64,000 nucleotides of DNA, taken from contig JAMKCF010000019.1 of NCBI GenBank assembly GCA_023634235.1, positions 9,193,684-9,257,683 on the forward strand, given 5' to 3'. This document shows, in pieces, positions 1-26,400 of this stretch; position 1 is the first letter of the stretch, and each line of letters opens with the position of its first letter. A program made the translations under genes and the position numbers. The DNA is from Pisaster brevispinus. Lineage: Eukaryota > Echinodermata > Asteroidea > Forcipulatida > Asteriidae. Under the pieces are notes generated by a model, which was not told the DNA's origin, searched no databases, and saw nothing but the letters and a program-made list of their open reading frames with translations.

Positions 1-2656
1 CAAAAAAGGGTCGACTCGAAACAAGATTTAGACTCGCCACTCTGTGCCTAGTGGACAGTTTTGGGACCTTGAGTGAATGGCTGACAAATGCCATCTTGTA
101 CTCTACCAAAATTTATAGAGCGGTGAAGGCACAAGATGGGGAAATTAGGTTGAAATGTGAAATGTGCCAGAGATGCCATTTCAGCAAGCGACTCTTTTGA
201 TGCAACAATAGATCAGTGCAGACAATGACCATGGCTATCAATGATATAACATTTGCTTGCTGAAATGGCATCCACGTTACATGTATGTTCACTGTCCAAC
301 AATTGAGAGAGACCTAGTAATTTTGGTGCTCTATAATCTTTGTTCTAAACACAGCAAAGAAGTCAACCTTTATTAAACCTTTATACCAGCATCATGTGTT
401 TTCGAGGCACCATGCTAAATGCATCATGGTTGAAATTTTCAAAAAACTGTTAAACGCAGCAAAAAGCAAGAGAGGATTCTATTGCATTTTTAAAGTGAGC
501 TGGTTTACACCAGCCTTGGCGCTGGGCATTTGCCCTGCTAAATATACCAATATGCAGTGATGTTTGCTGGGGACTGGGATTGCACGCGAAAATGTCAAGG
601 CCATGTGAAACCCTGCTAAGTGCACCACAGTGCAACACAATATTTGTTTTGAGTTGACGCTAAATGCAACACATACAACTTTTACAATTTGGCACATTTT
701 GTTGTATTTGGCAGGGATACGGTTTAAGGAAATGTATCTCCCGAAACTTTCTGTATCATATATGTTCAGGCATGCAACTCTTCCGCGTTTCGGCGGATTT
801 CCGCGTTTTTTTTAAATGATCAGCGCTAAAAAAAAAAAAATAAATAAATACAAATAAATAAATTGTGATTTTTTTTTTTAAAAGCCTTATATATGCTTGG
901 CAACAACAATGTACAACCACAATAATGTGAAATAAGCCTAGTACATGCTAAGAATGCACCTAAGAGCATAATAAACCTCAACATTTTCTAGGGTACCATT
1001 GTGGATCTCATGTCCCTTGGCGTTTTGGCTGCCTCGCTCCGCGCTTGCGTTGTGCCTTTGAAAATTTCCTCTTTTTTTTTCATCGGGCAGTTGCATGCCT
1101 GTATGTTAAGTACAATCAAGCATAAAGAACTGGGTGTTGTGGCGGGGAAACTGCGACAACCCAAAACTTGTTGACCTTTTTTTCTATGACACACTGCAAA
1201 AATGGCCTCTCCTGCACAAACTCTATTGGGCGAACTGTCATGACTGTTGTGTGAATTACCCATGTTGGTCTGGTGTGATGGAACTTCTGATAATCCTCAG
1301 TTTTCAGAAATTGTTGGTGATTGTAATGAAGTTGAAGACAAGGTACATGTATCCCACCATAACATGGCTGACTTACTAGTGACACTTGTTGTGGTAGTGT
1401 ATAAGTTATGTAATTCCCCTGAGATAAATACACAATCCCCACTATGTACGTGTCATGCTACATGTATGTACTTCATTCGTTAGACCGTGCCTGCAGCCCC
1501 TCCAGGAATATTTGACTTGCTTCAAAGTAAACCCCTATTTGGAGATTTCCATTAAAATATGGACTATTTATCCTCCACCAAGTGTAAATACTCGCTTCTA
1601 ATGTACATATACCTATTGACTGGGCCTAATTTCATGGCCCTGCTTACCGCTGAATTCTGTGCTCGCGATCACCATTCTTCGCTTACTGTGCAAGCGCCAA
1701 GTTTCTGCGTTAGCTGTGTAAGCGAAGAATGCCTAGTAACGTGGAGTATGCTTGTGAACTATGCAAAACTTCCCTGCTAACTTGTGAAATACGCTTGATG
1801 TGAACGCGGAATTCCCTGCTTCCTTAAGCTCCAGTTCTTTGCTTACGGTAAGCAGAGCCATGAAATTGGGCCCCGACATCATCACCCCCAATCAAAAAGG
1901 CTCTGTGAGAATGAAAGCTTTGAAATGTGTAATACCTAATGGGGGCCTACTATAACGTACCTGAAAGTATTTTTCAACACAGACGATGTTTGAGACATCA
2001 CATCACATCAGTAACTTGGCTGACATTTCAGTTGTCTACACTTAACATGCAATTCACTATTTCCAAGTAGAACAATGTACCCAAGTTTTGTAGCGGCACA
2101 TACATATATGCATAAATGGGTAATAATACAAAATTTGTAAAGCGCCATCTATCTATGGCCAAACACATTCCAAGGCACTGGAAACTTCTTTTTTTAGAGC
2201 ATACGATACAAGATACTTGGATTATCAAATTACACAAGAGATGTAATTAAAAGCATATTAAAGAGAGATTTGCACACTAAAAAAAAACCAAGTGGATAAA
2301 CACAATATATATATAATCAGTTGTCATGGTTGTAAGCAATGCCAAACAAACGTGTTTGAAGCATGCTTTTGAAAGTGTCCAGAGATTCTGTCGCTCGGAT
2401 ATTTAATGGTAAAGAGTTTCAGCGTTTTGTAGCAGATATAGTGAAGAGGCACTAACACATTACTTTCAGGGTAGAATTACACAAAAGGAATACAGGGAAA
2501 AGGTACATTTTGGCACATTTTCTGCAGGTTAGTGTTAGGGGCTATTAAGAAGTATCAATGTTATTTTGATTTCAATTTATTTGAGTTGCCCGCCCCACCA
2601 ACCCAATTTTTCGGTTTTGGACATTTTATCATTTTTTCTTGTGATATTCTTTGCAG
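1..2656 (+). other. Intron of alpha-actinin (5' part of window)
   Basis: The first recognised exon begins at 2657 after a TTTGCAG acceptor, so this stretch is the 3' part of an intron at least 2.6 kb long. I looked for the preceding actinin exon (end of the second calponin-homology domain and neck) and did not see it, so it should lie to the left of the window. The intron contains a terminal-inverted-repeat element at 1621-1873 and A/T-rich low-complexity sequence around 825-885. Short open frames on both strands have no recognisable domain. Confidence 0.7.
1621..1873. mobile_element. MITE family A, diverged subfamily copy
   Basis: The left end reads TGGGCCTAATTTCATGGC and the right end GCCATGAAATTGGGCCCC, which are inverted relative to each other. 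The interior differs from the standard copies: it has inverted pieces around GCTTACGGTAAGC and GAAGAATG/CATTCTTCG. The same termini recur about a dozen times in the window. No coding capacity is seen, so this is a non-autonomous element. Confidence 0.6.
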
Positions 2657-15636
<12,980 letters not shown>

Positions 15637-17540
15637 GAGCTTGACAATAGTACAGTGTAGTTGACACAGTTATTATATACAAAGGTGAATTCATGGTACT
15701 TTTAGTTGGATACCAACAGCTGTAGCAAGAGTGTATATTGGTTGGGTTTTGGGTTTTTTCCCCATTTTTTTTTCTTTCCTCCTCTAGAACCAAACTTCTG
15801 TTTAAGATCTGCTCTTTCACATTAGATAATTAGGTTTTATTGTTTTCTTTTTGTTGTTGTTGTTGGTTTTAACTGATGAGTTGGATGAGAGATCTGGCAT
15901 TTGTTAGTAGGCCAGCTGGTGTGATAGAAGTTATGCTGTGGGCTTCTCAATCAAAATACAACGAATATTTACACAGATGTATATTACACATATGTATAGT
16001 AATTTTTTCTTTCCCCCTCCCCTACCCCTGCCTGACCTCTGTTGACATTTTAGTCAGGGTTGTGTGCTCGTAGACTGGTCCCCTGTCTTTATCCGCAAGG
16101 CACTGATTTTACAAACCATTCAGTTTCATTGGATAGACATATACATCTACCAGGGCGCATAATCATAGAGCTGTTTAAGCACAAATAGACAAAGTTATGC
16201 TTACCAGCTTAAGGTTACCGGCCAAAGTACCATGTCACATGCACCATATTTGACTGGTGTTTTGCTCAAATTGGGCCCAGACTGATAGTGACACTACACG
16301 ATTGGGTGGGTGTGGGTAGGTATACCCATTCTAATTGGGGACTTTTTTTTTAATACAAAAGAGGACGATACGGTCCCTGGCTGGGTGAAGGTCCCCAGTT
16401 GAAGAGTGTACAAAACCAATGGGAGCAGTTGCCATAAAGTACAAACAACAGAGGGACAACAGGAGGTCCACATATGCTGGTGTTTACACACAATGTGTGC
16501 TTTGTTTTTTGTGTGGATGGTACACACACAATGCTATGGCATGCAAGGTCAAAGGTACATCTGGCAGGTAACTGCAAGATTCTAAAGGCCGGTCTTGAAG
16601 TGTGGCGTCAGATGTTTGGGCTAGGGTCCTCCAATTACTTCCAATGCTCCACGAGTATTCAAACAGGTGCTTGATGAACGCAGCCTTCTTTTCTCCAATC
16701 CAAGGCTGAGTTGTTGCTCAGGTTTTCAACCAGTGGCAGCATTACAAAGTCACTGAAGTGTTTGGTAGATAGCAGTGAGTTAACTTTATTGTGTCATTTT
16801 CCCTAAAAAGAAGTCTCAATATTCAGAAGAAAGTCTTGCCTTTTTTTCTTTAAGGCATACTTCCAATCCAGATGCATTTTATTGTTTTATAAGAGATTTG
16901 TCTGTTGATGTTTACAAATTATATTTTGTTTTGTTTTGTCACCAAACTACTGATGTTTTTTAAAATTAGTATCACAGACTCCAACCTCATTGACGTCACG
17001 CTTCCAGGGGGAAATCTATGAACTCCCATCCTCCCTCAATGATTAATCCATACCACCCTTTTAAAATGAAATTTCTTTCCAATAAATTTATTAAGAAATG
17101 AGTAATAGATGTAAGATGTGCAGCATTGAAGTGACAGTGTAGCTGTTTTATATTTTCATTGACAAAGAAAAGTTATTGGAGCAATGTTGCGCTTAAATAA
17201 CAAATAATTTAAAGAAACAAAACTATTTAAAAGAACATAATGAAATATTTAATGGAATCTTGTTCAGCACTAAATCTATCACAATAGTTGCAAAAAGCAT
17301 TTCATGTTGTTGCCCCAGATCAAGACCATTTGACTCTAGGGTGAAGAGAAGCAATTATGGTGAAGTGCGTGTATCATGTTCTTCACAAATACCATTTTTT
17401 CTACAAGGATTTAAATTCTCATAATACAGAATTATGCTAGACTACTCGACTTAGCCTGACCGACCACTCAACTACTCTTGTGTAGTGATTAAAATGAGTG
17501 TATATATTTGAAAGACTATGAGCTGGCTGCACAGATTGGA
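15637..17540 (+). other. Alpha-actinin 3'UTR and downstream sequence
   Basis: No gene is recognised. The 3'UTR begins at 15637. A canonical AATAAA is at 17081-17086, a plausible but unproven poly(A) signal that would give a 3'UTR of about 1.45 kb. A GTT microsatellite lies near 15852-15868 and a family A MITE at 16150-16278. Open frames at about 16294-16674 on both strands show no domain. Confidence 0.45.
16150..16278. mobile_element. MITE family A, internally deleted copy
   Basis: Left end GGGCGCATAATCATAGAGC, interior TTATGCTTACCAGCTTAAGG, right end CAAATTGGGCCC. It is about 65 bp shorter than full-length copies, missing the right-arm stem. Confidence 0.55.
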
Positions 17541-17935
17541 CTCATTACACCTGAGGCCTTTTGCTGGCTTCTCATACCTAAGGCTTTTTGCTGACTACTC
17601 AGTTTTGGCTGCTCGCACCTGATGCATTTTGGTGGCTACTCACATACTTCAGGCTTTTTGCTGGCTACTCAGTTTTGGCCACTCACACCTGAGGCCTTTT
17701 GCTGGCTACTCACATACTTCAGGCTTTTTGATGGTTAGGCAGTTCTGGCTATTCACACCTACATGTAAGACCTTTTGCTGGCTACTCAAACCCGAGTCTT
17801 TTTGCTTGCTAGTCAGTTTTGGCCAGACACATCTGAGGCCTTTGCCTTTCCAGGCCACTAGCTTTTGGCTACTCCCACCTGAGTCCTTTTGCTGGCTACT
17901 CAGTTCTGCCTACTCAACCTTAATCAAGTAGTGAA
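17540..17935 (+). repeat. Degenerate tandem repeat (about 60-70 bp period)
   Basis: The phrases GGCTACTCACA, CACCTGAGGCCTTTTGCTGG and GGCTACTCAGTTTTGGC alternate at least five times with substitutions and short indels. A 100-codon frame crosses it only because the repeat lacks stops in one phase. I read this as a minisatellite, not a gene. Confidence 0.7.
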
Positions 17936-20275
17936 TGCACATCAGCATGTGTGATTCAGGCAGAATGATCACATTTGATCCTTTGGAGAGAACATACTGT
18001 AACTCTACCCAACCCACCTCATGGACTGCTTGTATTTGATGGATTTGGTACTATACTCTAGCCACCTATTCCTAGCATGAGGCCAGGCAGACAAATGTTA
18101 TCACAGTCCACACATTTTTGGGTGTTGAGTTTTATCACATAGTGGAGAACATTGATGGATTTGGGACAGTAAGGCGTTTGCTTTTACGTGTTTTGCTAAA
18201 CTGTGATGACATCTGAAATGTTGTCAGTGTGTTGATGTGCTGTTAAACAGGTCACTGATAACCAGCTACATCCACAAGGAATCAGACCTGTTTACAACAT
18301 ACTCTGTTTTTAGGTTGCTTTAAACCCGGTTAGTTGGTTTTAACACTTAGTTAGATAACTATCAACTTATAGTTCATTGCTTAGTTTAGATATGTAGTTA
18401 CTTCTGGGATAATAGTTATGGGATTGGTTACAAGTTTGTTATATATTTCCGTTTGCATAAAAAGCAAGATTAACTATTAAAAAACAATTTAAAATTACTC
18501 ATTTTTATTTACTGTTTATGACTGATGGTGATTGTTAACATTTTTGTTTGTAGATTTAAGATGTATTAACTAAATCTTGAAGAAAAACAAACTATACCAA
18601 ATAAGAATTTAAAATTTGAAGTATGATTATGGAAAAAAAATGGATTTAAGCAGTGCCTTACTCATCATTTGTATGGTAGTGATGAGCCCCCTAATTAAGA
18701 AATTTATTCGTTAGTCACTCTTAAGAATATGTAAATGTATACTCGCAGGATTCAACATTAGAAAAATAATAAATGGCATATATATGAGTCTGCTGAAAGA
18801 CGACATTGATGTGGCAGTAATTAGCTTTCTGTGTTTATAGGCGTTGTTATACAATATGTTTTTAAGTTTGCTACCAAAAGCTGTAATCTTTGCTTGAGTC
18901 TTTGTTTCATTGCTTGTGTAGAGATAATGTGACGAAACCTGGCGGTAACATTGCATGATGAGATTCAATGTCTTGTCCAGTAATACGGCAACCGTGCAAA
19001 ATTATTTTTTTAATCTTGCATTGGTTGTTTCAAATGGTGCTTTATAACCAGCTATCGCGTTATTGCGTTTATTTGGATTTTAGCCTGGGGGGGGGGGCAT
19101 AGACCTATTGTATAGGCCGCCATTGCTGAGGTTAAAGAATAGAAATGTGTACATCACGTCTATCTCTCAGCCAATGATAGGTCTTTCTTTGATCTCATTG
19201 AGGGCACTATTTTAGCGCGTGACGCCATATGCAAGAGGTTCTATAAAACAATCAATCTAAATTAATGATAGCCAAGTCGTACATAAATTAATACTCCTGA
19301 AAGCATCTGATGAGTTTGAGTTAGCAGAGTTTAAGCATTAAATTTTTACCCTCTCTGTGGATGTCAAAGAACGTCATTTAAGCTAATACTTTGGATTTTA
19401 CACTAATGTTGCTTCACTCGTAATAACCATTTTCTGAATTTTGTTTGTTTTTTAGTTAATTATTACCTTCCTAATTGGTATCAGCCTTTATTTTCACATT
19501 AAAAAAATGTAATTTCACAATCAATTTTTTAACCGTTAGTCATAATGAACCCTATCTCAAATAATGCAAGAAAATATATATTCTGCTAACAGTATGTTTG
19601 TTTGTTTGTTTGTTTGTTTTGGTGGTGTTTTTTTTGGGGGGGAGGGGTTTATGGGTACATTTTGTTTAGAGTAAACAGTAATTAGTGGCTTTACTCTGTT
19701 GATACAAAGGTAGTCTTGTATGGTTGTCACACTAATTCTTCCTGCACTAATAAAAATGTATTGAAATGAGCTCTATGAAATGAAACTGTTTTATAAAACT
19801 CTCACGTCTTTAAAAAAAAATAATACCTTGATGCTCAAGCCCTCTTGAAACAGTCTTTAATTATTTCAGAAGTAGAAAAATCCTCTACAGAGCTGTGTAC
19901 AAGAAATCTACATCAAATAATCACTGGATCATATTATTTTCTTTGTAGCCTACATTTTGTAACTCCCAGACACTAGACAGCTTAACTTGCGTGTTGCCTC
20001 AATCCTCCAATATCCTCTTCTCCTGTGTCTCTCCAGACCAATTTGTTTGGACTTGGATTAGATTTGAATGCCTGACACATTGTTAAGCCTTTTTTTTTCC
20101 GAGAGGCCCACCGACCCCAGTCCTTCGGAATCCTTCACTTTCAAAATGAGATTTATAAGAAATTCGTAGTATTTTTGTTTGCGTGAAGGCGTGTGTGAAC
20201 CAACTTTAAAAAATGCAAAACAAGTAAATAAACTGTTTTTTCCCTTGTTATTAAAAATAACAACATACAAGCGGT
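17936..20275. other. Intergenic, no gene recognised
   Basis: AT-rich sequence between the tandem repeat and family D. A poly-G run lies near 19088 and a (GTTT)n microsatellite at about 19598-19620. No domain-bearing frame, RNA gene or mobile element end was recognised. Confidence 0.5.
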
Positions 20276-20550
20276 CAAAATAAGATAAAACTGTAATTGT
20301 GATGCAAGGAAATTTGCCATTGAAAGCACCTTTATGCAGTCCAAAATACGGTCAATTGGGTCTGTAATGGTTTTAATCCATGTATTATTTCAGTAACTGT
20401 TAATAGTCATGCCCCAACTTGAGTAATAATCCCGTTGGACTTGAGTATGCTCAAGTTAGGACTGTCACATCTATAGTTGGGCTTACCAAATATAATTGGG
20501 GCCTTTTCAAATAAGTTGGATGCACCTAAATAGGTGGGACCATCTGAAAT
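20276..20550 (+). repeat. Dispersed repeat family D, copy 2
   Basis: Parallel to 6276-6560 over its whole length, with the same order of blocks (ATACGGTCAATTGGG, CATGCCCCAACTTGAGTA, CTTGAGTATGCTCAAG). Both copies lie on the + strand. Divergence is moderate, so the family is not recently active. Confidence 0.6.
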
Positions 20551-20974
20551 CCAGGCTAAACAATGATGTCGTGCTTTGTTAAAGTACTCAAAATGATCCA
20601 CATTTTTGTTTGTATGTGTCAGGAAAAAAAAAACACTCAAAATGTAGTTGTCTGGAATCAAACTTTAAAATGTTTGTAAAGACTTGCTGTACTAGTGAAA
20701 CTATTTGTAAAGGCCTGTCAGAATGGCTTAGTGTTTGAATTTGGGAAGTTTAGGCTTTGTTAGAGTATTATTTGATTTACAATTCTGAAATGTTTCCAGG
20801 GGCAGCTTAACAATTGATAATAAAAAATAAACTATACTTCTTTCTGAACTTCAAGATAATCCATGTCCATCTTTTCTGTTCAAGTCAATTGATGAGAAAG
20901 CCAAAGCCCTCAAATTTCTCAAGCTCAGGAATGTGAAGGTTAACAGTTAACAATCCAGGGGCATTTTCCAAACT

Positions 20975-21125
20975 TAGGCCAGGTCCGAATTGGCAGCTAT
21001 AGCTACAGCTACGGCTAGATTTCCGCGTCATGCGTTGAAGTAAAGGACATCCAATAGTAACACTCTTGGCAACAGTGGTAGCCGCCAATTCGGCTATGGC
21101 CTAAGGCTTGGGCTCTGGCTTCGAC
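20975..21125. repeat. Foldback family B copy
   Basis: Left arm GGTCCGAATTGGCAGC then TATAGCTACAGCTACGGC, centre CATGCGTTGAAGTAAAGGAC, right arm AGTGGTAGCCGCCAATTCGG ending CTATGGCC. Arms are inverted but diverged. A short tandem of GGCTCTGGCTTGGG-type units follows to 21170. Confidence 0.6.
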
Positions 21126-21870
21126 AACGGCTCTGGCTTGGGTTCTGGCTCTAGCTTGTTGGGCTCCATTCATTTTGGAGCAGTGAGCATTTCGCACTGT
21201 GGTTCAACATCAAACAGAGCTTGAAGCCTAAATTGAGGTTAGGCAAAAGCCCTCATGTTACTCGATCATTTGGTGGCTATATTTCATTATAGAATTAGCT
21301 GTTTTTAAACATGTTTTTGATCGCGACAGGATTAACAGCACCAGCATGTAGTTTTAGAATGCAACCATTTGTTTTCAGAACCACCTAATCTACTTTTATC
21401 TATGTTAATTGAACAAATTTAATATAGTCATCATTTGGGTTAAAAATGTAGTTTAGTTTTAATGATCTTCTGCGGCATAATGACAAACTCCGAGTATTTT
21501 TGCGAAGTGGTTTAAATATGCAGGAGCATAGTTGGGAATAAAATGTTCTCAATTGCACCTTGCGTTGTATTGAGTACGGTACTGGGAAAACTAATAAAAT
21601 ACAATAACTGACTTATGATATAAAAATGCTAAGTATTAGAGTGGGAAATTGGGACAGCTTGTAATAAATAACTATTAATTTTGGTTATGAATTCAGTATT
21701 GTAATATGGTTTTGATGTTTTGTGTTTGTCTCGGTAAGAGCTTTAGAATAAGTTGTGAGGCATTATCATTTTGCACCAATATGCACTGAAGTTTGCCTTT
21801 ATCCATACAACCTGCTAAATGCAATACAATGCAACTGAGTGTGCGATTATACAATAAACTGTTACCAACA

Positions 21871-22071
21871 GGGTCCAACTTCATAGAGCTGCTGAAGCAC
21901 AAAAAGTAACTAAGCATAAACCATTTTTGCTTAGCAAAATAAGGTTACCAGCTAAAAGCCATGGCACATTACCACTTGTGACTGGCATTGTGCTTTCTTT
22001 TCTTTTTTTGCTTTGCAGAAATGTGTTAAGCAATATTTTCTGCTTATGAGCTTCTCTGTGAAATTGTGCCC
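21871..22071. mobile_element. MITE family A copy
   Basis: Left end GGGTCCAACTTCATAGAGC, right end TGTGAAATTGTGCCC, with the internal blocks ACTAAGCATAAACC and AATAAGGTTACCAGC. Both termini carry substitutions. Confidence 0.6.
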
Positions 22072-22944
22072 TGTTGCTTTTTTGTTTTTTGCTTTTTCTT
22101 TGCATTTGGCAGGGTTAGGATTAGCAAGCTGTAGTCTGGGGAAATTCACAACGTGCACTTTGACTAATTGTCATTAATGAAGATACTGGAATAGCAAGCA
22201 CTTCTTTTCATCATATATCTTACTGTATGATTTTGTACTTTTGTATAGCAGCCGATAAACGAAACACATTATTGATGTTAGAACAAAACAACGATCAAGT
22301 AGTCGGGAATTTGTAAACATATTTTTTTTTTTTTTCAATTACTTTAAGTCATGATTTGTTATGAAGTCTCAAAATGTTTTTTCCCCAAATGTGTATTTTC
22401 TGTACTATGCAAATTGACTCATTAAACCCGCCTGCAATCTTCCCATGATATTATTATTTGTCCATCAATTGATTTGTGTCGTTAATTATTTGCATAAAAC
22501 TAATGTTTTCCTCAAAAAAATGTCGGTCTAAATTTTGGTGGACCCAGCCTGTGGAATGAGTTAAACTGAATTGTGCAGTTGAGATGGTGTTGAGCTGTTG
22601 CAACTTAGCTTGGATTTGTGGCTAGGTATATTTTTTAAGAAACAATTATTACAAGGGGGAAAAAGTCCAATGTTAGGTAGACTCACTTGTACTGCATTAT
22701 TGACATCACTTTTAAAGCCTTTGACTAAATGGCCCAGATTGCAACAGTCGGAAAGCATAAAAAAAAATAAAAAGACAAAAAGAAAAGGGAAAAAGAAGGT
22801 GTTTAATCTTTAATGAAGTCATTGATTGCAATCGGAATCGCTACATATACCGTGTGCACAAAATGCCAATAACATAAGATGATGGTGGCCCCCTGCAGCG
22901 CCCCCTCCCAAAATTAAAGCATGACCCTCACCTTTGACAAACCC

Positions 22945-23010
22945 ATTCCCCCCCCCCCCCCCACACTTAAAAGCAATACCCACTGTGCCGCTATTGTCAA
23001 CCACTGCGCT
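22945..23010 (+). mobile_element. hAT-like MITE interior fragment
   Basis: A poly-C run followed by CACACTTAAAAGCAATACCC and ACTGTGCCGC matches the interior of the element at 33914-34150 (CACTTAAAAGCAATGCCC, CTGTGCC). No termini are visible, so this is a fragment or chance similarity in C-rich DNA. Confidence 0.35.
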
Positions 23011-23216
23011 CGTCTCAAGTAGCCACTTGGGTCGATGTAATGAGTGAGTGGCGAATGCCCCCCTTTCTCTTTTGTTAATTTTATCCCCCCACCCCCACCC
23101 CCCACCCCCCACCCCCCACGCAAAGCTTTACAATAATAAGAAGATCGAAGGTTAAAATGTCAGGGTAAATTCACAAGAGGGCGCTCTTTCAGCCAATGCA
23201 TTATCACCGCAGACAT

Positions 23217-23347
23217 AGGCCGTGTCCGAAACGGCGACTTCGGCTACAGCTAGAGCTAGATCAGCGCGTCTGCCAGTGTTGAAGAATAGGCAGACGCGCG
23301 CAATCTAGCCCTAGCTGTAGCCGAAGTCGCCGTTTCGGACACGGCCA
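23217..23347. repeat. Near-perfect hairpin (foldback family B) upstream of SUOX
   Basis: Two arms of about 57 bp are inverse complements with only a few differences. The left arm starts GGCCGTGTCCGAAACGGCGA and the right arm ends TCGCCGTTTCGGACACGGCC. The loop is about 14 nt (AGTGTTGAAGAATA). Weaker pairing continues outwards (CAGACAT/ATGTCTG). The right stem ends about 150 bp before the sulfite oxidase ATG, so it lies in the likely promoter or 5'UTR. It is related to the other family B copies but far better preserved. Confidence 0.85.
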
Positions 23348-23499
23348 TAATGTCTGTGATTATCACACTATCATCACCCCTCTCTGACGCATGAACACCC
23401 GACGCGGGCAGGCTGGGGGTGAGTGTGTAGCCAAAAGATTCTACCTTGTCACGAAGCCTTGTGTGTGTGCGTATTTGTCTGAGATTTCCTTCCTAGAAA

Positions 23500-26400
23500 A
23501 TGTCTCAACTGTTACTTGTTGGTAGGGTTGCACTTGGGTGTTGCCGGTTAACCCGACCCAATCTCTTGCCAATTAGGGAAACAAAAAGATTTGGGCTGGC
23601 AGTGGCCACGTCAACAAAGTGCAACTTAAGACACGAGGGAAAACAACGTGGATTTCACGGCCATGGCGCTGCTGACGAGGGCAGCTCGGATGCCGGGAAA
23701 TGGGAAAGATCATCGGGATTGCTGATGGCAGGAGCTGCTGCTGTAATTGGAGGTGCGTTTATGTTTATTATTGCAACGGTAAACTCAAGCAGGTAAAATG
23801 TTCTCAAAGTCAATGTTAAAACAAAAACAAAGAGAAAACTCTCAAATGTTCTTGTCTTTTCGGAAAATGTGTACCGGAGTCCAGACATGCCAGTATGGGG
23901 CGCCGTTTTTGTCAATTAATTGTTTAGCGTATTTTCACATGTTTTTACTATTGTTTGTAACACTGATGTAAACCATAAAAATTGTTGTCAAAATTATGTT
24001 GTGGTTTACATACCATGAATTTACAATCAGCGCTTATAAATTATGGTTTATAAACCATGACAATTTAAGCACCTTCGAAACATGGTTTATAAATTATTTA
24101 TTTATTTATAGACCATAAAAATTTAAGCATCCTGAAATATGGTTTACCATTCAGTCATTTTCCTTCCTCCATGGTCATACTCATAGTTCTAGGACATGTA
24201 GGAAGGAGTAGACTGACAACCGAACCCATACATTTCAAGTCTAATTGACCATCGTGAGAATGTTATTAATTTTGAATGGTCCCAAAAGATTCTATTTCAG
24301 GTGATAGGTTCCAAATGGTAACTGCCAGAAGTAACCAGAAGTGTCTTTAATTTTACAATTTTAGGAATTGGATTGAGTGTCTTTGTGAACAGTTCCAGGT
24401 GTGCCGAGACAAATGTTCACAATGCTGCACAGTCAGCAGGTAAGAGATTACTGTAGTTACTTGATGTGTTGGCCTAGTAATAGTTTTAATACACTACAGC
24501 AAGTCAGGGCTCGAATTTTACAATGGAGCGCAGGCGCCAGACCAGTGGTTTTAGTGCCGGGCCAGTAACCTGAAAAGTCTGGTGGTCTTGTGCTTTTCAA
24601 TTAAATGTACCTCACTGTCTAATACAACACATGTACCTCACTGTCTAATAATATCTTGAACAGAAACAAGTCTGCTTAAATGTTGACTTCAAATCAGATA
24701 AATACCTTTCACTTCTATTCAGATGAGACAAACCTTACATGTCTTATTGTGCTAATTTTTAAGATGCTGCCATGACTCGGGAATAATTTTCTCATTTGGG
24801 TTCTGGTCTTGTACAGACATTTCTGGTCTAGTAAAAATGTTGAGCTATAATAAGCCCTACAGTCTTGTGGATTTTTAAAAACTGACCCTGAGTTATGGCA
24901 CGAACAGTTCGCTGAGCATAAGGCATTTTATCATTTAGGATGATAAAAAGATGTTACTTTTGACATCCCTTCATTGTTTGGAATGTCTCTTAACGTAATC
25001 CCCTGTTTTACATTATTTTCAATCCACCTTTGTTAATACATTTTGTTTGGAGCATGGAAAAAACACAATGCAAGCACATGTTTGGCCACACTCTCATTGT
25101 GGTTTTGTAACTATCCAGACTGGGTATGTTATTCTTTTTTTAATCCTGGAAAGTGTTGACATCTGCTCCTCCTTTACATGTTGGCTCAAAATGCATGCAG
25201 AAAATAGAGAGTCAGCACAGACGATTGTGCGCCATAATTCTGATTCTCAATTTGGATTGGATTCCTAGGAGTAGAACTGGTTAAATAGAAAGACGGAACT
25301 CACAAGTTCCCTTTTATCGTTTAGGAAAATGAACAAAGATGCACAGCCTTTCTGTAATTCATAAGCAAGGTGAAACAAGTTTGTTTTCAGTTTGGATTTA
25401 AAGGTAGGGTAAATTTTAGTCTGGATGATACATGCACTTGATAAATGTGCCAACTTTTGGTTTAAAACGCCGAGAATTGTTTTTGGGGGTGCATGGTGTT
25501 ACATCCCCTGGTTGATACACCCCTGTGGTGGAGGTAGGCCCTATAGTGTGTATTGTTCTGGCTGAGTGGTCAAGTGCACTGGACTCATACTCTGGTGTTT
25601 CTGATCAGCAGAGTGTGGATTCATACATTACACCCCAGGCTTTTATAAAGCGCCATTCCATTAAGACCAGAGCGATTTAGCAAACAGACAATAGCAATGC
25701 AATTAATACAACAAATGGTCTTGACACTTGTGTCCTTAAGCAAGACACTTAACTTCCAGGCCCTATTGCTTCGCCTATCAGATGGGTCATAATGCCAAGG
25801 TCATGTGCTTGTGTAATGCATGTAAAAGAGCCCAGTCACTAAGAGAAGGGGTTTGTCCCTGTGTTTCTTGCAGTGGCTGCTGAGTGCACCACAGCACCTT
25901 GTAAACCTTTATAAGGTGCAACATAAATCGGTCTCATAAATCAACATTTTCAAAAATCTGTCTTAAAATTTTTATATTTGTTCAAGCACCTTGAGTACCA
26001 TGTTAGTAGATACACATGTATGTGCGCTATATAAGACTCTGGTTTTATCGTTGAAGTTGAAGAAAGCTGAAAAAGCAGAAAGAATTTTCCCATGCCCTCC
26101 ATGTAGATTTGTGGCTTGGTGGAACAACAGATGCAGATCAGATCAGGTAGTAGACAGAATGCATTGTTAGAAATATACCCAAACTTTTATTGATTTTAAG
26201 ATAAGACATTTATTGTTTCACAAATAGGGAAGGTCGTCAAGGGGCTTCCAGTGTACAGCCATGACGATGTTGAAAAACACAACTCACAAGAAACTGGAAT
26301 CTGGGTGACATATAAAAATGGCGTCTATGATGTGACTTCATTTGTGGCTCATCATCCAGGAGGGGACAAAATTATGTTGGCTGGAGGTGAGATTAGAATG

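Noticed and set aside
17629..17931. 100-codon frame rich in GYSH and FCWLL phrases
   Set aside because: Entirely within a degenerate tandem repeat; no start context or domain.
23753..23796. Reading sulfite oxidase exon 1 through to TAA at 23796
   Set aside because: The GGAG|GTGCGT donor at 23753 joins exon 2 in frame and gives a continuous hydrophobic segment; read-through gives only intron-derived residues before a stop.
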